Part shown: one piece after another, positions 52,846 to 57,637 of the stretch
How the letters are laid out: every line of letters begins with the position of its first letter
Position numbering within the stretch: the first letter of the stretch is position 1
Made by a program: the position numbers and the translations under genes
Assembly: GCF_019303475.1 (NCBI RefSeq)
Contig: NZ_JABLSI010000035.1
Span: 1-57,637 of the forward strand
Source: Streptomyces sp. JJ38
GTDB taxonomy: Bacteria; Actinomycetota; Actinomycetes; Streptomycetales; Streptomycetaceae
DNA length: 57,637 nt
Reading direction: 5' to 3'
Notes under the pieces: model-generated
Seen by the model: only the letters and a program-made list of their open reading frames with translations
Told to the model about the DNA's origin: nothing
The model's database searches: none

Positions 52846-53583
52846 GTGAGCAGCAGCCGCAGCAGCCTTCGACGCGGCGCAGTCGCCGCCGCCGTTCTCG
52901 CGCTCTCGTCCCTCTCGCTGGCCGGGTGCGGGGCGGGGTTCGAGGCCGGAACGAGCCAGGTCCGCCCGGACACCCCCTCCGAGCAGGTCGGCGACATCGC
53001 GCTGCAGAACGTCCTCGTGATCACCTCCGAGGACGGCGAGGGCCCGGCCGGTGTGACGGCCACCATCTTCAACAACGGCGACAAGGCCGAGACGCTGCGC
53101 GGCATCACGTTCGCCGCGCCGGGCGGCGACGGCTCCTTCGAGCTCTCCCCGGCCGAGGGTGACGACCTCACCGTCCCGGCGGGCGGCCGGCTCGTGCTCG
53201 GCGGCGAGGGCCACGCGTCCGCCGTCGTCGAGGGCGAGGCCGCACAGGAGATCCACGACGGCGAGGCGCAGCAGCTCACCTTCGAGCTGAGCTCCACGGG
53301 CGACATCGACATCAAGGCGCTCGTCTTCCCCTCGGACCAGGACCACTACGCCCCCTGGGGCCCCTCGCCGGCGCCGGGCGCCGAGCAGGCCCCGGCCGGG
53401 GAGGAGGCCGAGGGCGCCGAGGAGACGCCGGGCGGCGAGACCCCCGACGACTCCGCGGGCGAGCCCGCCGAGGGCGAGTCGGCCGAGGCGGGCACGCAGG
53501 ACGAGGCGGAGTCCCCCGCCGACGAGGGCACCGAGAGCATCGAGGGCAGCGAAGGCTCCGAGGGCGTCGAGTCCGCCCACTGA
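52846..53583 (+). CDS. Secreted lipoprotein (DUF461/PCuAC-like)
   Basis: 245 residues. Lipoprotein signal peptide RRGAVAAAVLALSSLSLAGC with lipobox LAGC (Cys28 or so). A beta-sandwich domain follows (about 45-165, IALQNVLVITSEDGEGPAGV, VTATIFNNGDKAETLRGITF, TVPAGGRLVLGGEGH), similar to DUF461/PCuAC proteins that carry copper to cytochrome oxidase; but the Met/His copper motif is not obvious. The last 75 residues are Glu/Gly/Ser/Ala-rich and disordered. The GTG at 52846 has AGGAG upstream. Two hairpins follow the stop. Confidence 0.82.
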   Translation: MSSSRSSLRRGAVAAAVLALSSLSLAGCGAGFEAGTSQVRPDTPSEQVGDIALQNVLVITSEDGEGPAGVTATIFNNGDKAETLRGITFAAPGGDGSFELSPAEGDDLTVPAGGRLVLGGEGHASAVVEGEAAQEIHDGEAQQLTFELSSTGDIDIKALVFPSDQDHYAPWGPSPAPGAEQAPAGEEAEGAEETPGGETPDDSAGEPAEGESAEAGTQDEAESPADEGTESIEGSEGSEGVESAH

Positions 53584-53590
53584 TCCGGTC

Positions 53591-53669
53591 GGTCCGGCGC
53601 GCCCGCCGGACCGACGGCGCCGAACACGCGTGGGACCCCCGGCCGGGCGGCCGGGGGTCCCACGCGTGT
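53591..53669. terminator. Double hairpin between lipoprotein gene and phoP
   Basis: First hairpin GGTCCGGCG-CGCC-CGCCGGACC (53591-53612). The second has a perfect 21-bp stem, 53624-53644 with 53649-53669, and loop GGGC. It serves both convergent genes. Confidence 0.85.
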
Positions 53670-53709
53670 GTGCCCCGCTCGGGGTGGGCCCCGCGCGGGG
53701 GCGGGCCCG

Positions 53710-54390
53710 TCAGGGCTCGAACTTGTAGCCGAGGCCGCGGACCGTCACCAGGTAGCGGGGGGCGCCCGGGTCCGGCTCGATCTTGGCGCGAAGCCGCTTG
53801 ACGTGGACGTCGAGGGTCTTGGTGTCACCGACGTAGTCGGCACCCCACACCCGGTCGATGAGCTGCATGCGGGTCAGGACGCGGCCCGCGTTGCGCAGCA
53901 GCATCTCCAGCAGGTCGAACTCCTTGAGCGGGAGGTCCACCTTGCCGCCCGCGACGGTGACGACGTGCCGGTCGACGTCCATCCGGACCGGACCGGCCTC
54001 CAGCGCGGCCGGGGCAGTCTCCTCCGGCTCCCCGCGGCGCCGCAGCACGGCGCGGATGCGGGCCACGAGCTCGCGCGAGGAGAACGGCTTGGTCACGTAG
54101 TCGTCGGCCCCTATCTCCAGCCCGACGACCTTGTCGATCTCGCTGTCCTTGGCCGTGACCATGATGACGGGGACGTTGCTCACGCTGCGGAGCTGACGGC
54201 AGACCTCGGTGCCGGGCAGCCCCGGCAGCATGAGGTCGAGCAGGACGAGGTCGGCGCCGTTGCGCTCGAACTCGTCGAGGCCGTCGGGGCCCGTCGTCGC
54301 CACGGCGACCTCGAACCCCTCCTTGCGCAGCATGTACGACAACGCGTCGCTGAACGATTCCTCGTCCTCGACGACGAGCACTCGGGTCAC
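53710..54390 (-). CDS. phoP: Phosphate response regulator PhoP
   Basis: 226 residues, OmpR/PhoB family. Receiver domain 1-118: TRVLVVEDEESFSDALSYML, phospho-Asp in LVLLDLMLPGLPG, MVTAKDSEIDK, TKPFSSRELVAR. Winged-helix domain 125-226: LPLKEFDLLEMLLRNAGRVL, YVGDTKTLDVHVKRLRAKIE and the end TVRGLGYKFEP. It is the master regulator of phosphate starvation in Streptomyces and binds PHO boxes. The GTG start overlaps the TGA of phoR (GTGA), so they are coupled. Confidence 0.97.
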   Translation of the reverse strand: MTRVLVVEDEESFSDALSYMLRKEGFEVAVATTGPDGLDEFERNGADLVLLDLMLPGLPGTEVCRQLRSVSNVPVIMVTAKDSEIDKVVGLEIGADDYVTKPFSSRELVARIRAVLRRRGEPEETAPAALEAGPVRMDVDRHVVTVAGGKVDLPLKEFDLLEMLLRNAGRVLTRMQLIDRVWGADYVGDTKTLDVHVKRLRAKIEPDPGAPRYLVTVRGLGYKFEP

Positions 54391-55841
54391 GGAAGGACCT
54401 CCGGGGCTGAGAGTTGATCCTGGGTGAAGGTCTCGTATGACCGTCCCCTGACGGTGCCTTCTGAACCGTCGGCGGTGCGGGGCCGCCGGGAACGGGGGCT
54501 GGGGGGAAGGGCCGCCCCGCCGCCGGGCCCGTCCATCGGGCTGACGGGCTTGGGCCGGCCGACCGGTTCGATCGGGCCGGTGGACTCCACGGGGTCGACA
54601 CTCTCGTCGCCCTCGGGGCCGTGGTAGTCCCCGGGCTCCTGGAGCGCGCCGCTGAGCCGGTTGCGGCTGCGGCGGTTCTCCTCGGCCCGCTCCCGGGCCT
54701 GCCCGGCCTCGGGAAGTCGCAGGGTGAACGTGGAGCCCTGGCCTTCGGCGCTCCACACGGTGACCTCACCGCCGTGGGAGGCGGCGACGTGCTTGACGAT
54801 GGCCAGGCCCAGACCGGTGCCGCCCGTCGCCCGGGAGCGGGCCGGGTCGACGCGGTAGAAGCGCTCGAAGATGCGGTCGCGATCCCGCTCGGAGATGCCG
54901 ATGCCCTGGTCCGTGACGGCGATCTCGATCATGTCGCCGCCCGGAGCGGGCACCCGCCGCGCCGCGATGCCGACCCGGGTTCGCGGCGGCGAGTAGTTGA
55001 CGGCGTTCTCGACCAGGTTGCCCAGCGCCGCCGCGAGCTGCCCGCGGTGCCCGAAGACGAACAGGCCCTCGATGCCGCCGGTGGCCATGGTGATCTGCTT
55101 GGTGGCCGCACCCTGGCGGCTGCGGTCGACCGCCTCGGCGACCAGTTCCTCGACGGCGACCGGCTCGGAGTCCTCCATCGGGTCGTCGTTCTGTACCCGG
55201 GAGAGGTCGATCAGCTCCTGGACGAGGTTGGTGAGCCGGGTGGCCTCCTTCTGCATGCGCCCCGCGAAGCGCTCGACGGCCTCGGGGTCGTCGCTGGCGT
55301 CCATCACGGCCTCGGAGAGCAGGGAGAGCGCACCGACCGGCGTCTTCAGCTCGTGGCTCACGTTGGCCACGAAGTCACGGCGGATGGCCTCGATGCGACG
55401 GGCCTCGGTGAGGTCCTCCACCAGCAGCAGCACCAGCCGGGAGCCGAGCGGGGCGACGCGCGCGGAGACGGCGAGGGCGTCGCCTCTGCCTCTGCGGGCC
55501 AGCTCCAGCTCGACCTGCCGTATCTCGCCGTCCCGTCTGGTCTCCCGGGCCATCTGCAGCATCGGGTCCACGGCCAGCCGGCCTCCGCGCACCAGGCCCA
55601 GGGCGTACGCCGCCGAGCTGGCCTTGACGACGGCGTCGTCCTCGTCCAGAACGACCGCCGAGGACCGCAGCACCGACAGCACGGTGTCCACGCCCGGCGG
55701 CAGTACCGGCTCGGTGTGCAGGGAGGACCGAGTGGGCCGGGCCTGCTCGCGCTCGCTCCAGCGGAACGCGAGGACGGCGATGGCACCGGTGCAGACACCG
55801 GCGATCGCGGCCACTGCGGCAACCGCCGCGTTCACGTCCAT
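54387..55841 (-). CDS. phoR: Phosphate sensor histidine kinase PhoR
   Basis: 484 residues. One N-terminal membrane helix (about 5-26, VAAVAAIAGVCTGAIAVLAF), a PAS-like sensor (about 50-150), HisKA with FVANVSHELKTPVGALSLLS (phospho-His), and HATPase with NLVENAVNYSPPRT, TDQGIGIS, RIFERFYRV and TGGTGLGLAIVKH. A 90-residue Pro/Arg-rich tail follows. No ribosome site: TAGTCT lies 6 nt before the ATG, which fits a leaderless transcript as described for phoRP. It is autoregulated through the PHO box at 55914. Confidence 0.97.
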   Translation of the reverse strand: MDVNAAVAAVAAIAGVCTGAIAVLAFRWSEREQARPTRSSLHTEPVLPPGVDTVLSVLRSSAVVLDEDDAVVKASSAAYALGLVRGGRLAVDPMLQMARETRRDGEIRQVELELARRGRGDALAVSARVAPLGSRLVLLLVEDLTEARRIEAIRRDFVANVSHELKTPVGALSLLSEAVMDASDDPEAVERFAGRMQKEATRLTNLVQELIDLSRVQNDDPMEDSEPVAVEELVAEAVDRSRQGAATKQITMATGGIEGLFVFGHRGQLAAALGNLVENAVNYSPPRTRVGIAARRVPAPGGDMIEIAVTDQGIGISERDRDRIFERFYRVDPARSRATGGTGLGLAIVKHVAASHGGEVTVWSAEGQGSTFTLRLPEAGQARERAEENRRSRNRLSGALQEPGDYHGPEGDESVDPVESTGPIEPVGRPKPVSPMDGPGGGAALPPSPRSRRPRTADGSEGTVRGRSYETFTQDQLSAPEVLP

Positions 55842-55913
55842 GGCTTCAGACTAAGCGGGTCCGGGGAGCCCCTCCCAGACTTGCCCGGCCGGCTCGAACA
55901 CTCGTCCCCCAGA

Positions 55914-55946
55914 GTTCACCGACAGGTCGGCACTGGTTCACTGAGG
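55914..55946 (+). promoter_or_regulatory. PHO box near phoR-phoP
   Basis: Three contiguous 11-nt units: GTTCACCGACA, GGTCGGCACTG, GTTCACTGAGG. The outer two match the Streptomyces direct-repeat consensus GTTCACC, and the middle is degenerate. It lies 73 bp from phoR. Confidence 0.85.
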
Positions 55947-56038
55947 CGGGAACGAAAGCCGCGAACCGGCACAACGGCCCGCACCGGCCTCCCCGCGCGA
56001 GGGCCGCGCCCACCCCTCTCCCCCCGCAGACTCCCAGA

Positions 56039-56071
56039 ATTCACCCGAACGACCGGAGTGGTTCACTTGTC
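56039..56071 (+). promoter_or_regulatory. PHO box of phoU
   Basis: Three contiguous 11-nt units: ATTCACCCGAA, CGACCGGAGTG, GTTCACTTGTC, with the same spacing as the box at 55914. It ends 100 bp before phoU. Confidence 0.85.
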
Positions 56072-56171
56072 GGGGTCAACGCCGACGCATTCCCGGCGGA
56101 GCGTGGCACCGTAGAACCCCGGCCGACACCCCGGGCGGCGGCACGGACAAGAGCGACGGAAGGACTGCCCC

Positions 56172-56870
56172 ATGCGGGACGCTTACCACGAGGAGCTGGA
56201 TGCGATAGGCGACAGCCTGGTCGAGATGGCCCGGCTCGTCGGCTCCGCGATCGGCCGCGCCACCACGGCCATACTCGACGCGGACCTGAAGCTCGCCGAG
56301 AGCGTCATCGCCAACGACGACAAGGTCGACGACCTCCAGCGCCGTCTGGAGACCCAGGCCATCCAGCTGCTCGCCCGCCAGCAGCCCGTCGCCACCGACC
56401 TGCGCATCGTGGTGACCTCGCTGCGGATGAGCGCGGACCTGGAGCGCTCCGGCGACCTGGCCCAGCACGTGGCCAAGGTGGCCCGGCTCCGCTTCCCCGA
56501 CTCGGCGGTCCCGGGCGACCTGCACGCGACCATCCTGGAGATGGGCCAGCTGGCGCAGCGCCTCATGGCCAAGGCCGCCGAGGTCATCATCACCAAGGAC
56601 GTCGACCTCGCGCTGCAGCTCGAGACCGACGACGACAAGATCGACGACCTGCACCGCACGCTCTTCCAGCACCTCATGGACGACCGCTGGAAGCACGGCA
56701 TCGAGACCGCCGTCGACGTGACGCTGCTGGGCCGCTACTACGAGCGGTTCGCCGACCACGCCGTCTCCGTGGCCCGCCGCGTGGTGTACCTCGTCACGGG
56801 GGACTACGCGGACGAGCTCGACCCGGCCGCCGTCGCCGCCGCCGTCGCGGAGGAGCCGACCTCCGACTGA
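56172..56870 (+). CDS. phoU: Phosphate signaling protein PhoU
   Basis: 232 residues made of two PhoU three-helix repeats: MRDAYHEELDAIGDSLVEMA, DKVDDLQRRLETQAIQLLAR, DLRIVVTSLRMSADLERSGD and the second repeat around KAAEVIITKDVDLALQLETD and YYERFADHAVSVARRVVYLV. PhoU modulates the Pst transporter and PhoR kinase. It faces phoRP across a 330-bp region with two PHO boxes, and is followed 87 bp later by mtpA. ATG 56172 with GGAAGGA upstream. Confidence 0.97.
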   Translation: MRDAYHEELDAIGDSLVEMARLVGSAIGRATTAILDADLKLAESVIANDDKVDDLQRRLETQAIQLLARQQPVATDLRIVVTSLRMSADLERSGDLAQHVAKVARLRFPDSAVPGDLHATILEMGQLAQRLMAKAAEVIITKDVDLALQLETDDDKIDDLHRTLFQHLMDDRWKHGIETAVDVTLLGRYYERFADHAVSVARRVVYLVTGDYADELDPAAVAAAVAEEPTSD

Positions 56871-56957
56871 GGCGTGCATCCACGCGCCGTTGATGCCCCC
56901 GCACGCGCCGCGGTTTCCTGGATGGGCTGATGCTCAGCCCATCCTGAGGAGGGTGCC

Positions 56958-57068
56958 GTGCGCAACGTGCAGACCCCGGAGCCCGAGCGGAACTGCGGCT
57001 GCGGCCCCGGCTGCCAGTGCGGCTGCCAGGCCGGCGGCCCCTGCAACTGCGGCGGCGGCTGCGGCTGA
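56958..57068 (+). CDS. mtpA: Small Cys-rich metallothionein-like protein MtpA
   Basis: 36 residues: MRNVQTPEPERNCGCGPGCQ followed by CGCQAGGPCNCGGGCG. Eight of the last 25 residues are Cys, in CxC and CGC pairs, which is the metallothionein pattern for Zn or Cu. GTG start with an overlapping GAGGAGGG site 4-5 nt upstream. From memory, S. lividans and S. coelicolor have mtpA just after phoU, and its expression is linked to phosphate control. A strong hairpin follows at 57099. Confidence 0.9.
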   Translation: MRNVQTPEPERNCGCGPGCQCGCQAGGPCNCGGGCG

Positions 57069-57098
57069 CACCGCACCACCACCGCCCCGGCGAACACC

Positions 57099-57137
57099 GT
57101 GGCCCCGGCCCGCACCACCCGTGCGGACCGGGGCCAC
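57099..57137 (+). terminator. Terminator of mtpA
   Basis: GTGGCCCCGG (57099-57108) pairs with CCGGGGCCAC (57128-57137), and an inner stem CCGCAC/GTGCGG lengthens it. Confidence 0.75.
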
Positions 57138-57160
57138 GCCGCGTACCGCGGCCTCCGGGC

Positions 57161-57262
57161 CTACTTCTTGCCCTGGTTCTGGGGGCTGTTTGGGGTCACC
57201 TGCGGGAACCCGCCTCCGACCTGCTGCTGGAGCCAACCGGATAGCGCTCCGACTGACGTCAT
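57161..57262 (-). CDS. Possible 33-residue peptide
   Basis: A minus-strand frame from ATG 57262 reads MTSVGALSGWLQQQVGGGFP then QVTPNSPQNQGKK. It is bounded by an in-frame TGA 6 bp upstream and has no ribosome site. Its amphipathic start and Gln/Asn-rich, Lys-ending tail look more protein-like than the antisense frames nearby, but it could also be the remnant of a longer gene's C-terminus. The rest of 57069-57364 has no other gene. Confidence 0.3.
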   Translation of the reverse strand: MTSVGALSGWLQQQVGGGFPQVTPNSPQNQGKK

Positions 57263-57364
57263 TGGTCAACATTGGCCGCCCTCGGACGGCCCCACGACGG
57301 CCCCCGCGCTTAACGCAATTCCGATCAGTCGCGCGAGGCACACTGGATGTCGGAGGTGGTCATC

Positions 57365-57559
57365 ATGGTCGCTGTACCCAGGTTCGCATGGAGGTGCGAT
57401 GTGATGAACTGCCCCGCGCGGAGCCGCAGAACCTTCGTCAGCGAAGATGCGGCAAGGGAAGACGCAACGAACCACGTTCAAGCCGAGCATGATCGCTCGG
57501 ACGACTTCGTAATCGTGCGCGTGGCTGACGACAGAGCGTGGGGGCAGGATAACGGCTGA
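57365..57559 (+). CDS. Small protein with CxxxxC...HxxxxH motif, probably horizontally acquired
   Basis: 64 residues: MVAVPRFAWRCDVMNCPARS, then RRTFVSEDAAREDATNHVQA, then EHDRSDDFVIVRVADDRAWG. Two Cys spaced CX4C and two His spaced HX4H could form a C2H2-like zinc site. The ATG at 57365 has a GGAGG site 8 nt upstream. Codon usage is unlike all neighbors (AGG, AGA, GTA, GTT, GAA, CAA are frequent), a sign of recent transfer. Function unknown; many such small proteins ride on integrated plasmids or prophages. Confidence 0.68.
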   Translation: MVAVPRFAWRCDVMNCPARSRRTFVSEDAAREDATNHVQAEHDRSDDFVIVRVADDRAWGQDNG

Positions 57560-57637
57560 GGCGGCAGGCAGGTCACTACGACAAGGTCGGTGGAGCGACT
57601 TTGGGCGGTGGCCTGCCCGGCTTGGGATCGAGCATGA

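Overview
The window is a very GC-rich (above 70 percent) actinobacterial chromosome segment, almost certainly Streptomyces. Nearly every third codon position is G or C. Gene content and order (mtpA, phoU, phoR-phoP, lipoprotein, carD, ispD-ispF, cysS, rlmB, msiK, then cdgB, nagA-nagK, otsB/otsA, gpgS, thrC, cysO-like, csp, groEL2, murQ, rpiR) match, from memory, the S. coelicolor SCO42xx-43xx core region. Regulatory sites typical of the genus are visible: PHO boxes, a dre site, CIRCE elements, a sigma-R promoter and a BldD-like box.

Layout. 1-2 kb: an RpiR-type regulator (5' end outside the window) and MurQ, for recycling of cell-wall amino sugar. 2-7.6 kb: a redox/NO block with a flavohemoglobin, a DevR-type response regulator, a flavin/heme-type small oxidase-fold protein and a DevS-type two-GAF histidine kinase. 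Between them lie two short relics resembling nitrate reductase NarI and the nitrate transporter NarK, plus four copies of a GGG-N8-CCC motif. 7.6-15.5 kb: thioredoxin with a sigma-R promoter, MerR regulator and Nudix hydrolase, a membrane-anchored hypothetical, MarR, an orphan STAS protein, a polytopic membrane protein and an Na+/alanine symporter. 15.8-20.2 kb: groEL2 with two tandem CIRCE elements, a cold-shock protein, a CysO/MoaD-like sulfur carrier and threonine synthase. 20.6-24.4 kb: GpgS, OtsA, OtsB (glucosylglycerate and trehalose) and a DUF3263 protein.

24.4-31 kb: flavin reductase, the c-di-GMP synthase CdgB behind BldD-like and Crp-like sites, a CBM-like anchored protein, the translationally coupled nagK-nagA pair with a DasR (dre) site, and an ArfB-type rescue factor. 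31.2-41.7 kb is the most accessory part: TerD, a methyltransferase plus PrnB/DUF1864-like protein operon, a second and a third (His-rich) methyltransferase, an XRE-cupin regulator, a pentapeptide-repeat protein, a zinc-type oxidoreductase, a peptidoglycan amidase and a GAF-PAS-GAF-PP2C phosphatase. A tRNA-Thr(TGT) closes it.

42-57 kb is core again: msiK, a nucleotidyltransferase, DoxX, rlmB, cysS, a PPOX protein, ispF-ispD, carD, a lipoprotein, phoP-phoR facing phoU across two PHO boxes, and a 36-residue Cys-rich MtpA metallothionein. After mtpA the codon usage changes: the last small gene uses AGG, AGA, GTA, GAA and CAA codons and looks like the edge of a horizontally acquired segment.

Most promising for new biology: the methyltransferase/PrnB-like pair (31.9-33.8 kb), the XRE-cupin/His-rich methyltransferase divergon (35.1-36.8 kb), the decayed nitrate-respiration locus around a retained DevRS-like system, and the insertion inside the CdgB GGDEF domain.
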